A stretch of DNA of 64,000 nt from Mycobacterium sp. 1245111.1 (lineage in GTDB: Bacteria; Actinomycetota; Actinomycetes; Mycobacteriales; Mycobacteriaceae). The translations under genes were made by a program, and so were the position numbers. This document shows positions 16,988 to 24,861 of this stretch, one piece after another (within the stretch, counting starts at the first letter, position 1; each line of letters starts with the position of its first letter). The stretch is taken from contig NZ_LZLV01000112.1 in NCBI RefSeq assembly GCF_001673405.1, forward strand, positions 310,001 through 374,000, read 5' to 3'. Under the pieces are notes generated by a model, which was not told the origin of the DNA, did no database searches, and saw only the letters and a list, made by a program, of their open reading frames with translations.

Positions 16988-18591
16988 GTAACCGCTTCGA
17001 TATTCGCAATCTGCGACTGCCGAGAAAGTCCCGGGCTTCGTTGATCATCGGGTCGTTGGTGGTGGCGCTTGCGCTGGTTGCCGTCTTCGTCGGCGGACGG
17101 ATCTACCACGAGTTGACCACCAACACCGTGGACGCCTATTTCCCGCGGGCCGATGCGATCTATCCCGGTGACGAGGTCCAGATCATGGGTGCGGGGGTGG
17201 GCTCGATCGACAAAATCGAGCCCGCCGGCGACAAGATGAAGGTGACGTTCCACTACAGCAACAAGTACAAGGTGCCCGCCAACGCCTCCGCGGTCATCCT
17301 CAACCCGACCCTGGTCGCCTCACGCAACATTCAGTTGGAGCCGCCCTACACCGGCGGGCCCGTGATGGGCGATCACGCGGTGATTCCGGCCGAGCGCACC
17401 CAGGTGCCGACCGAGTGGGACGAACTGCGCAATTCGGTCACCAACATCGTGGAAGAGTTCGGCCCGACGAAAAAGCAGCCCGAGGGCCCGTTCGGCGAGG
17501 CCATCGACTCGTTCGCCAATGGTCTGGCCGGCAAGGGCAGGCAGATCAACACCACGTTCGACAGCCTGTCGCGCACGTTGACCGCCCTCAACGAGGGTCG
17601 CGGTGACCTGTTCGCGGTGGTGCGCAGCCTGGCGATGTTCGTCAACGACCTGCACCAAGACGACCAGAAGTTCGTCGCGCTGAACAAGAACCTGTCCCAG
17701 TTCACCACCAGCTTGACCGGGTCCGATCAAGATCTCGCCAACGCCTTGCAGCAGTTCGATGGCTTGCTCTCGACGCTGCGTCCGTTCTTGGCCAAGAACC
17801 ATGAGGTGTTGGCGCACGACGTCGACAATCTGGCCACCGCGACCAACACGGTGCTCCAGCCGGATCCGCGGAACGGATTGGAAAGCGTGCTGCACGTCCT
17901 GCCCAACCTGTGGGGAAACCTCGGCCAGATTTACTACCCGGCGCACGGCGCTGTCGTCGGCAACCCGGCGATCACGAGCTTCGCGAACCCAATGCAGTTC
18001 ATCTGCAGTGCGATCCAGGCCGGCAGTCGGCTGGGGAACCAGGAGTCTGCCGAGCTGTGCGCGCAGTATCTGGCGCCGGTGTTGGACGCGATGAAGTTCA
18101 ACTACTTGCCGTTCGGGCTCAACCTCGGCAGCACCGCCGCGATCCTTCCCAAAGAGGTCGCCTACTCCGAGCCACGGCTGCATCCGCCAAACGGTTACAA
18201 GGACACCACCGTCCCCGGGATCTGGGTGCCCGATACACCGTTGGCGCACCGCAACACTCAACCGGGTTGGGTCGTCGCGCCCGGAATGCAGGGGACGCAG
18301 GTGGGGCCGATCACGGCCGGCTTGTTGACCCCGGATTCGCTGGCCGAACTGATGGGTGGCCCGGACATCGCGCCGCCGCAATCCGGGGTGCAGACCCCGC
18401 CGGGACCACCGAACGCGTACGACGAGAACCCGATCTTGCCGCCGATGGGGCTGAATGCTCCGCAGGTGCCGGTCCCGCCGCCACCGCCCGGCCCGGGCGT
18501 GGTCGCCGGCCCGGTAGCTCCGACGCCTGGACCTGCGTCGCCGGCCGGAGCGCCGCTGCCCGCTGAAGCGCCGACAGGAGCCGGCTCGTGA
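16984..18591 (+). CDS. mceD: Mce family protein MceD
   Basis: This 535-residue Mce protein starts at TTG (16984), overlapping the stop of mceC (TTGA). It has a basic N-terminus, a membrane helix around residues 20-40 and an MCE domain with GDEVQIMGAGVGSID. A helical domain follows, containing GRGDLFAVVRSLAMFVNDLHQDDQ, a highly conserved MceD stretch. It ends in a roughly 70-residue proline/glycine/alanine-rich tail. It is the fourth subunit of the presumed lipid transporter. Confidence 0.92.
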   Translation: MSNRFDIRNLRLPRKSRASLIIGSLVVALALVAVFVGGRIYHELTTNTVDAYFPRADAIYPGDEVQIMGAGVGSIDKIEPAGDKMKVTFHYSNKYKVPANASAVILNPTLVASRNIQLEPPYTGGPVMGDHAVIPAERTQVPTEWDELRNSVTNIVEEFGPTKKQPEGPFGEAIDSFANGLAGKGRQINTTFDSLSRTLTALNEGRGDLFAVVRSLAMFVNDLHQDDQKFVALNKNLSQFTTSLTGSDQDLANALQQFDGLLSTLRPFLAKNHEVLAHDVDNLATATNTVLQPDPRNGLESVLHVLPNLWGNLGQIYYPAHGAVVGNPAITSFANPMQFICSAIQAGSRLGNQESAELCAQYLAPVLDAMKFNYLPFGLNLGSTAAILPKEVAYSEPRLHPPNGYKDTTVPGIWVPDTPLAHRNTQPGWVVAPGMQGTQVGPITAGLLTPDSLAELMGGPDIAPPQSGVQTPPGPPNAYDENPILPPMGLNAPQVPVPPPPPGPGVVAGPVAPTPGPASPAGAPLPAEAPTGAGS

Positions 18592-19820
18592 GGCGCACGA
18601 CGACCGCGGTACGCGCGAGGAGTAAGCCGAACCAACGGCGGATGAGGGGCGCGATGTGCGTGGCCGGACGCGCTGCCCGGCATCGGCTCTGGCAGAGCCT
18701 GGTGTTCCTGACGACCGCCGTGGTCCTGACGTCGTGTTCCAGCTGGCGCGGTATCTCCAATGTGTCGATTCCCGGCGGGCCGGGCACCGGGTCGAACTCG
18801 TACACGGTCTACGTGCAGGTGCCGGACACCCTGGCCATCAATGGCAACAGCAAGGTGATGGTCGCCGACGTATTCGTCGGTTCCGTTCGCGCGATCCAGA
18901 TCAAGGACTGGCAGGCGACGATGACCCTGGGATTGAACAAGGACGTCAGTCTGCCCCGCAACGCCACCGCCAAAATCGGGCAGACCACTTTGCTGGGTTC
19001 TCAGCACGTGGAGCTTGCCTCGCCGCCCAACCCGTCGCCGGAGCCGTTGAAGGATGGCGACACGATCCGGCTGGCGGATTCGTCTGCCTACCCGACCGTC
19101 GAGCAAACGCTGGCCAGCCTCGCCCTGGTGCTGCGCGGTGGCGGCATCCCCAACCTCGAAGCGGTCCAGAACGAGATCTACAACATCGTCAACGGGCGGG
19201 CCGACCAGATCCGTGCGCTGTTGGGCAAGCTGGACACCTTCACCGACCAGCTCAACCAGCAACGAGGCGACACCATCCACGCCATCGATTCCACCAACCG
19301 GCTGCTGGCTTACGTTGCTCCCCGCGCAGACGTACTTGACCGGGCTCTCACCGAATTCCCGCCGCTGATCCAGCATTTCGCCGAAAAGAAACAGCTTTTG
19401 ATCGATGCGATCGACGCGGTGGGCGACCTGAGCGAGGCCGTCGACCAGTATGTGGGGCCGTCGCGCGCCAACTTCCACTCCGACTTGCAGTCGCTGCAGT
19501 GCCCGCTCAAGGAGCTCGGCCGCGGGGCGCCGGATCTGCAAGGTGCGCTGAAATATCTATTCACCCAGCCGTTCGACGTCGACGCCGTGCCGAAAGCGTT
19601 CCGGGGCGACTACTTCAACCTCTCGCTGAAGCTCGACCTGACCCTCAGCTCGGTCGACAACGCGTTCCTCACCGGGACAGGGTTCTCGGGAGCGCTGCGT
19701 GCGGTCGAGCAGTCGTATGGCCGTGACCCCGAGACGATGATCCCGGATGTCCGGTACACGTCGAACCCCAACGATGCGCCCGGCGGGCCGCTGGTCGAGA
19801 GGGGGGACCGGCAGTGCTGA
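18588..19820 (+). CDS. mceE: Mce family lipoprotein MceE (LprK-like)
   Basis: This 410-residue Mce protein has a lipoprotein signal: a basic stretch, a hydrophobic run and the lipobox LTSC with the acylated cysteine at residue 50. The MCE domain follows (KVMVADVFVGSVRAI, KIGQTTLLGSQHVEL). In Mce1 operons the E subunit is the lipoprotein LprK. The GTG at 18588 overlaps the mceD stop (GTGA). The long N-terminus before the signal could mean that a start further inside is used, for instance the ATG about 20 residues in. Confidence 0.92.
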   Translation: MRRTTTAVRARSKPNQRRMRGAMCVAGRAARHRLWQSLVFLTTAVVLTSCSSWRGISNVSIPGGPGTGSNSYTVYVQVPDTLAINGNSKVMVADVFVGSVRAIQIKDWQATMTLGLNKDVSLPRNATAKIGQTTLLGSQHVELASPPNPSPEPLKDGDTIRLADSSAYPTVEQTLASLALVLRGGGIPNLEAVQNEIYNIVNGRADQIRALLGKLDTFTDQLNQQRGDTIHAIDSTNRLLAYVAPRADVLDRALTEFPPLIQHFAEKKQLLIDAIDAVGDLSEAVDQYVGPSRANFHSDLQSLQCPLKELGRGAPDLQGALKYLFTQPFDVDAVPKAFRGDYFNLSLKLDLTLSSVDNAFLTGTGFSGALRAVEQSYGRDPETMIPDVRYTSNPNDAPGGPLVERGDRQC

Positions 19821-21364
19821 CTCGGTTCATCCGCCGCCAGCTGATGGCGTTCGCCGCCTTGACGGTGGTCGCGATCGTCGTGTTGGGCTGGTACTACTTG
19901 CGGATTCCGACCTTGGTGGGGATCGGCCAGTACACCCTGCAAGCGGAGCTGCCGGCCTCCGGTGGTTTGTATCCCACCGCCAACGTGACCTACCGGGGTA
20001 TCAACGTCGGCAAGGTCACCGATGTCCAGCCCACCGAGGACGGCGTCCGGGCCACGATGAGCATCTCCAGCGCGCACAAGATCCCGGTCGATGTGACGGC
20101 GAACGTGCATTCCGTGTCGGCGGTCGGCGAGCAGTATCTGGACCTGGTCTCGGCGCACAACCCGGACAAGTACCTCTCGCCGGGCCAGACCATCACCAAG
20201 GGCACCGTGCCTGCCGAGATCGGCGCGACGCTGGATGCCGCCAACCGCGGTCTGGCTGCGCTACCCAAGGACAAAATCGCGTTGTTACTCGACGAGACCT
20301 CCGAAGCCGTGGGTGGGCTAGGGCCCGCACTGGAACGGATGGTCGACGCGACCCAGGCCATCACCGGCGATTTCAAGACCAACATCGCCGACGTCGACGA
20401 CATCATCAAGCACTCCGGGCCGATCCTGGACAGCCAGGTCGAAACGGGTGAGGCAATCGGGCAGTGGACGCGCAACCTGAATACGCTGGCCGCCCAGGCC
20501 GCGAAGAACGACCAGCATGTGCGGAGCATCCTGACTCAAGCGGCGCCAACCGGCGATCAGGTCAATGCGCTGTTCAGTGATGTGCGTGAGTCGCTGCCAC
20601 AGACACTCGCCAACGTCGAGGTCGTCGCCGAGATGCTCAAGCGCTACAACAAGGGCGTCGAGCAAATGCTGGTGTATCTGCCGTCGGGTGCCTCGTCCGC
20701 GCAGACCGTTGTGGGAACGTTCCCGGGTGAGGCGTTGCAGGACCTGACGTTGGCGATCAACCAACCGCCGCCGTGTCTTACCGGGTTCCTTCCAGCGTCG
20801 GAGTGGCGGTCGCCAGCGGACGTCAACCCCGAGCCGGTGCCGGCCGGCCTGTATTGCAAGATCCCGCAGGACACTCCGTCCAACAGCGTGCGCGGATCGC
20901 GCAACTTTCCGTGCGTCGACGTCCCCGGTAAGCGGGCCGCGACGCCGCGGGACTGCCGCAGCAAGGACCCATACGTTCCGTTGGGCACCAACCCGTGGTA
21001 CGGCGACCCGAACCAGATCCGCAACTGCCCCGCGCCGGCGGCGCGCTGTGATCAGCCGGTGGATCCGGGCAGGGTCATTCCTGCGCCGTCGGTCAACAAC
21101 GGCCTGAACCCCGCCCCGGCGGACCGGGTGGCGGGAACGCCGCCTCCGGTCAGCGATCCGTTGCAGCGGCCGGGTTCGGGCACCGTGCAGTGCAACGGGC
21201 AACAGCCCAACCCGTGTATTTTCACGCCGGCCCCCGGACCCCCGGCGCTCTACAACCCCCAGAACGGCCGGGTAGTGGGGCCGGACGGGATCAAGTACTC
21301 CCTCGAAAACTCAACGAACACAGGCGATGACGGGTGGAAGCAGATGCTGGCGCCGGGCCACTGA
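19814..21364 (+). CDS. mceF: Mce family protein MceF
   Basis: This is the last gene of the operon, encoding a 516-residue Mce protein. It has an N-terminal membrane helix (residues 10-30) and the MCE domain (TANVTYRGINVGKVTDV, VSAVGEQYLDL). A helical domain follows, then the MceF-type C-terminus with GLYCKIPQD, FPCVDVPGKRAATPRDC, NPWYGDPNQIRNCPAP and a proline-rich end. Its length is close to Mce1F. The GTG at 19814 overlaps the mceE stop. The operon stops here: none of the mce-associated (mas) genes that follow mce1 in M. tuberculosis is present. Confidence 0.92.
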   Translation: MLTRFIRRQLMAFAALTVVAIVVLGWYYLRIPTLVGIGQYTLQAELPASGGLYPTANVTYRGINVGKVTDVQPTEDGVRATMSISSAHKIPVDVTANVHSVSAVGEQYLDLVSAHNPDKYLSPGQTITKGTVPAEIGATLDAANRGLAALPKDKIALLLDETSEAVGGLGPALERMVDATQAITGDFKTNIADVDDIIKHSGPILDSQVETGEAIGQWTRNLNTLAAQAAKNDQHVRSILTQAAPTGDQVNALFSDVRESLPQTLANVEVVAEMLKRYNKGVEQMLVYLPSGASSAQTVVGTFPGEALQDLTLAINQPPPCLTGFLPASEWRSPADVNPEPVPAGLYCKIPQDTPSNSVRGSRNFPCVDVPGKRAATPRDCRSKDPYVPLGTNPWYGDPNQIRNCPAPAARCDQPVDPGRVIPAPSVNNGLNPAPADRVAGTPPPVSDPLQRPGSGTVQCNGQQPNPCIFTPAPGPPALYNPQNGRVVGPDGIKYSLENSTNTGDDGWKQMLAPGH

Positions 21365-21376
21365 ATTCGCCCGACC

Positions 21377-22009
21377 TCACTGACCCTTGACGCCCGCGGT
21401 GAACAGATCGGTGATCGGCCGCGTCCATACCGGACGCCGCACCCGATGCTGCTCGACGATGGTGAAGCCGGCGCCCTCGAACAGTCGTCGCATCTCGGCC
21501 GGTGTCGGGTTGTGCTGCGGCGTCCATCGGCTGCCCGGCAGCAGCTGCTGTCGGGCGCTCATCGTCGACACGGCGACCAGGCCACCGGGCGCCAGCACGC
21601 GGTGGAATTCCGCCAGGGCGGCCGGCTGGTCGAAGAAGTGGAACGCCGACGTCGTCACGACCGCGTCCAACGCGCCGTCGTCGAACGGCAGCCGTTCGGC
21701 CGGGCCGCGCCGCCAGTCGACATCGCTCGACCGGGACTGGGCTTGCCTGAGCATGCCTTCGGACATGTCGACGCCGTAGACCTCGGCGGGGTGCAACTCA
21801 CGCTGAATTCGATCGGCCAAAATGCCTGTACCGCAAGCGATATCGGCTACCCGCGCCGACTGGTGGTCGCGCAATTGCGCGATCACCTCGTCGTGCGCCG
21901 GGCGGTAAACCCACTGCTGCAGAAAAGGCGCGTTGTAGGCCGGGGCCGCGACACCCCAGAACCGCGTGACGATGTCGTTGAAACCGCGACGTTGAACTGT
22001 GGGCGTCAT
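21377..22009 (-). CDS. Class I SAM-dependent methyltransferase
   Basis: This 210-residue protein has the class I methyltransferase fold: motif [40 protein letters not shown] and the [12 protein letters not shown] strand. It resembles UbiE/Methyltransf_11 enzymes acting on small molecules. The ATG at 22009 overlaps the stop of the upstream methyltransferase (ATGA), so the longer upstream reading is discarded. The substrate is unknown. It converges on mceF with 12 bases between the genes. Confidence 0.82.
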   Translation of the reverse strand: MTPTVQRRGFNDIVTRFWGVAAPAYNAPFLQQWVYRPAHDEVIAQLRDHQSARVADIACGTGILADRIQRELHPAEVYGVDMSEGMLRQAQSRSSDVDWRRGPAERLPFDDGALDAVVTTSAFHFFDQPAALAEFHRVLAPGGLVAVSTMSARQQLLPGSRWTPQHNPTPAEMRRLFEGAGFTIVEQHRVRRPVWTRPITDLFTAGVKGQ

Positions 22010-22929
22010 TTGGTCGAAGTGTAATAAACCGTGTCGGCCATCGACACCGAGTCGGTGCTCGGCATGGGAGGCAGGCCGTGCTCGGCCAGCAGCTGGCTCA
22101 TCGGTCGACCGACTGATCGCCAACCCAAGCCGTCCAGGTATTCGGCGACGTCGTTGCGGTCGCCCTCGTAGCCGAGTTCGCTGAATTCCAAGTCGAATCC
22201 GGCCGCGCGCCACTTCTCGGTGGCCTCCCGCATCATCTCGCGGGCCGCCTCCTGGTCGACGTCGCTGACGTCAGGGATGGCCTCGGTGGCCAGCCTGCTG
22301 CCGTCGGCGCTGAGCGCAGAGATGTTGTCCAGCAAGCGATCCTGCGCCTCCGGCGGCAGGTAGCCGAGCAATCCCTCGGCGATCCACGCCGTCGGCCGGC
22401 TCTTGTCGAAGCCGGCCTCGGCCAACGCAGCCGGCCAGTCGTTGCGCAGATCGACGGCGACCGTGCGGCGGTCGGCGGTCGGGGTCGCACCCAACTCGGA
22501 CAGCGTCTGGGTCTTGAACGCGATCACCTCAGGCTGGTCGACCTCGAAGACCGTCATGTCGGCGGGCCAGTCCAGCCGGTAGGTACGGGCGTCGAGACCG
22601 GCGGCCAAGATGACTGCCTGGCGAATGCCGGCCTGCGTCGCGTCGTGGAAGAACGCGTCGAAGAAGCGGGTACGGGCGGCCATCGCGTCGGGCATCTGCT
22701 GGAGTTTCCAGCTTGCGTCGTCGCTGTCCACCTTGCTGATGTCGAGGTCGCCGGTGGCCCATCGGGTGAGGAAGTCGACGCCGACGGCCTTGACGAGCGG
22801 CTCGGCATACTGGTCGTTGATCAGTGGGTTGTCGGCCTTGGTGGCGACGGCCCGGGCCGCGGCAACCATCGTGGCTGTTGCTCCAACGCTGGTCGCGAGG
22901 TCCCAGGTGTCGTTATCGGTGCGCGGCAT
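22006..22929 (-). CDS. Mycobacterial SAM-dependent methyltransferase (TIGR00027 family)
   Basis: This 307-residue protein has the signature of the large mycobacterial TIGR00027 family: [23 protein letters not shown] at the start, [27 protein letters not shown] as motif [23 protein letters not shown] and YLDGLGWRS. Members are putative S-adenosylmethionine methyltransferases with unproven substrates and often occur in many copies. It starts at ATG 22929 and is coupled by overlap to a second methyltransferase. The adjacent divergent gene encodes a hemerythrin-like lipoprotein. Confidence 0.9.
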   Translation of the reverse strand: MPRTDNDTWDLATSVGATATMVAAARAVATKADNPLINDQYAEPLVKAVGVDFLTRWATGDLDISKVDSDDASWKLQQMPDAMAARTRFFDAFFHDATQAGIRQAVILAAGLDARTYRLDWPADMTVFEVDQPEVIAFKTQTLSELGATPTADRRTVAVDLRNDWPAALAEAGFDKSRPTAWIAEGLLGYLPPEAQDRLLDNISALSADGSRLATEAIPDVSDVDQEAAREMMREATEKWRAAGFDLEFSELGYEGDRNDVAEYLDGLGWRSVGRPMSQLLAEHGLPPMPSTDSVSMADTVYYTSTK

Positions 22930-23016
22930 TGCGTGCTCCTTCGATAGTCGGGAGGTACTTAGTTAGCCTAGCAAGTATTTAGCCGACCTATCAACTTCGC
23001 CGGCGTTTGTGCTGGT

Positions 23017-23072
23017 CGAGTGGCCAGTTATGGCGGCCAGTAGGCGGGAATCGCTACATAACCGGCCACTCG
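23017..23072. promoter_or_regulatory. Long inverted repeat in the leader of the hemerythrin lipoprotein gene
   Basis: CGAGTGGCCAGTTAT and ATAACCGGCCACTCG are 15-base arms with one mismatch, separated by 26 bases. The right arm ends 22 bases before the GTG start at 23095 and just before the ribosome site AGAAGG. It could be a pair of operator half-sites or fold into a long RNA hairpin in the leader. The sequence does not decide between these. Confidence 0.45.
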
Positions 23073-23094
23073 GCCAAGGGAGAAGGACATCGAC

Positions 23095-23808
23095 GTGACA
23101 GAACAGCCGCCCCGCGCGCTGCGCCGTAGACACCTGCTGGGGGTCTCGATATCAACCGCCGGCGTCATCGCGCTGTCGGCGTGCGACAAGCCGCAGCGCA
23201 CGGGAGATCAGGCCGAGGTCGACGAGGTGCCGGTGACTCCGCCCGAAGACTTGATGCGCGAGCACGGAGTGCTCAAACGTGTCCTGCTGATCTACCGAGA
23301 AGGACTCCGCCGACTTGAGGCCGGCGAAGAGCTGCCCGCTCAAGGGCTCAACGCGGCCGCGGAGATCATTCGGACCTTCATCGAGGACTATCACGAGCAA
23401 TTGGAAGAGCGGTACGTCTTCCCCAAGCTGGAGCAGGCGGGCAAACTGGCCGACGTCACCGCGGTGTTGCGTACCCAACACCAGCGCGGCCGGGTGCTCA
23501 CCGATCGGGTTCTCGCCGTCACCGGCGCCGCGTCGGCGCTCGATCACGCTAAGCGCGACGCCCTGGTGCAGGACATGTCGGCGTTCATCCGCATGTATGA
23601 GCCCCATGAGGCGCGTGAAGACACCGTCGTTTTCCCGGCGCTACGCCAAGTGGTGCCCGCCAAGGAGTTTCGCGATATGGCGGAGGTCTTCGAGGACGAG
23701 GAGCACCGCCGGTTCGGTCAAGCCGGGTTCGAAGGGATAGTCGACCATGTCGCCGATATCGAAAAAGGCCTCGGTATCTACGATTTGAGTCAGTTCACAC
23801 CGAGCTAG
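23095..23808 (+). CDS. Tat-exported hemerythrin-like lipoprotein
   Basis: This 237-residue protein begins with a twin-arginine-like RRRHLLG, a hydrophobic run and the lipobox LSAC, so it is probably exported folded and lipid-anchored outside the membrane. The rest is a hemerythrin-like four-helix bundle (about residues 50-220) with spaced metal-ligand candidates: LMREHGVL, the histidine in DYHEQLEERYVFP, TQHQRG, and YEPHEAREDTVVFPAL followed by DEEHRRFG. Such domains bind a di-iron centre and sense or scavenge oxygen, NO or iron. The GTG start at 23095 follows AGAAGG. A long inverted repeat sits in the leader. Confidence 0.85.
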   Translation: MTEQPPRALRRRHLLGVSISTAGVIALSACDKPQRTGDQAEVDEVPVTPPEDLMREHGVLKRVLLIYREGLRRLEAGEELPAQGLNAAAEIIRTFIEDYHEQLEERYVFPKLEQAGKLADVTAVLRTQHQRGRVLTDRVLAVTGAASALDHAKRDALVQDMSAFIRMYEPHEAREDTVVFPALRQVVPAKEFRDMAEVFEDEEHRRFGQAGFEGIVDHVADIEKGLGIYDLSQFTPS

Positions 23809-23880
23809 GACACAGCGCGACGCTGCGCCTCGACGCGGCCGCCCAGCCCGAATCATCGTGCACCCGAACGGAGACGTGAA

Positions 23881-24172
23881 ATGAGCGAGCGCGACGACCG
23901 CCAGGAAATCGTCGAGGTCCTGCTGCGATCACCGAATTCATGCGGCAGGCGCACCCGATGGCCAGTCACACGATGCATCGGCTGACCAACCAGGTGGTCG
24001 CCGTCGACAGAGACAAGGCCGAGTCGCGCACCTACGTCGACGCGCTAATCATGGTGGACGGTGATTCCGGTGTGAATGCGGCCGGTTTCTACGACGACCA
24101 GTTGGTCCGGGGCGACGACGGATGGCGGGTCGCGCGGCGCCGGTTCGTTCAGGTGCGGGTGGCTCAGATAGG
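23881..24172 (+). pseudogene. Remnant of a SnoaL/NTF2-like gene with internal frame-shifting deletion
   Basis: The first 15 codons (MSERDDRQEIVEVLL) are the normal start of a mycobacterial NTF2-like protein. At about 23927 the reading jumps by two bases into ITEFMRQAHP, a segment that in intact relatives lies some 50 residues further on. From there the coding sense continues (MASHTMHRLTNQVV, DALIMVDG, YDDQLVRGDDGWRVARRRF) to about 24172. The N-terminal half of the domain is therefore missing and the frame is broken. This looks like a simple internal deletion, and no full product can be made. Confidence 0.75.
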
Positions 24173-24181
24173 GGATCCGGT

Positions 24182-24424
24182 ACGACGTTTGCAGAAAGGT
24201 ACGGTCCGTGGGCGTTGGTCGCCGGCGCATCCGATGGGGTGGGCGCTGCGTTCGCCGAGGGATTGGCTGAGCGGGGACTGAATGTCGTGCTGCTGGCGCG
24301 TCGCCAAGCGGTGCTCGACGAGGTGGCTGCCGGGATCGCAGACCCTACCGGCGTCCAAACCCGCACGCTGGCAATCGATCTCGCCTCCGATGAGGCCGCG
24401 GTCATGGGCGGCGACAACGCCTGA
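24182..24424 (+). pseudogene. N-terminal fragment of a short-chain dehydrogenase
   Basis: From TTFAERYGPWALVAGASDGVGAAF the reading is a clean SDR N-terminus with its nucleotide-binding motif, followed by LNVVLLARR and TRTLAIDLA. It stops at 24424 after about 80 residues, with no active-site tyrosine or C-terminal two-thirds. No start codon with a ribosome site precedes it; the frame runs in from the adjacent NTF2-like relic. It is a truncated remnant, and the region appears to have lost two stretches of DNA. Confidence 0.7.
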
Positions 24425-24427
24425 GTA

Positions 24428-24793
24428 TCAGGTAGCGGCTTGTTTGAAGAAGACGCTGACCCGGTTGATCAATCCGGCCGAATTCTGCTCGAACACAAGG
24501 CATTCGGAGCATTCGCTAGGGGCGCCGTCGATGTCGAAAGTCTCACTCAACTCGACGTAGCACAGCCGATCGGTGGTGTGCGAGATCCGGTGCACGTCCA
24601 GCCGGTAACCCGTGAGCGAGGCGAACACCCGGCGCAAGAACTTCAGATACGGTTGCTTGCCTTCTACGACATCGCAATAGGGGCCTTCGCGGATCAAGTC
24701 GTCGTCGTCGATGGTGGCCGCCAGCCCGTCCCAGTCGTGCACTGCCAGGCAGGCCAGATAGCGCTCGACCGCGCCGGACTCGTCAGAACCCAT
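24428..24793 (-). CDS. Nuclear transport factor 2-like / SnoaL-type protein
   Basis: This 121-residue protein has a cone-shaped NTF2-like fold: an N-terminal helix (VERYLACLAVHDWDGLAATI), a central strand region and a final FKQAAT. It is a single small domain without a signal peptide; such proteins are isomerases, hydrolases or ligand binders, so no function is assigned. The ATG at 24793 is chosen; a TTG at 24811 lies inside a strong hairpin. It faces the deletion scar on the plus strand three bases away. Confidence 0.7.
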   Translation of the reverse strand: MGSDESGAVERYLACLAVHDWDGLAATIDDDDLIREGPYCDVVEGKQPYLKFLRRVFASLTGYRLDVHRISHTTDRLCYVELSETFDIDGAPSECSECLVFEQNSAGLINRVSVFFKQAAT

Positions 24794-24807
24794 GCCACTT
24801 TCATACG

Positions 24808-24845
24808 CCAAACATCCCAGGCCCGTGGGGACCTGGGATGTTTGG
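24808..24845 (-). terminator. Perfect 14-base-pair hairpin after the repeat-protein gene
   Basis: CCAAACATCCCAGG and CCTGGGATGTTTGG pair perfectly over 14 bases with a 10-base loop. The element lies 16 bases beyond the stop of the upstream repeat-protein gene and 14 bases before the ATG of the NTF2-like gene on the same strand. No run of T follows, so if it ends transcription it is of the U-less type reported for mycobacteria. It could also protect the 3' end of the upstream mRNA. Confidence 0.6.
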
Positions 24846-24861
24846 GTAGTGCGCGTGAGAC

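Noticed and set aside
22959..22980. TTAGCCTA core resembling an IdeR iron box upstream of the TIGR00027 methyltransferase gene
   Set aside because: Only the central eight bases fit; the flanking bases of the 19-base consensus do not match on either side.
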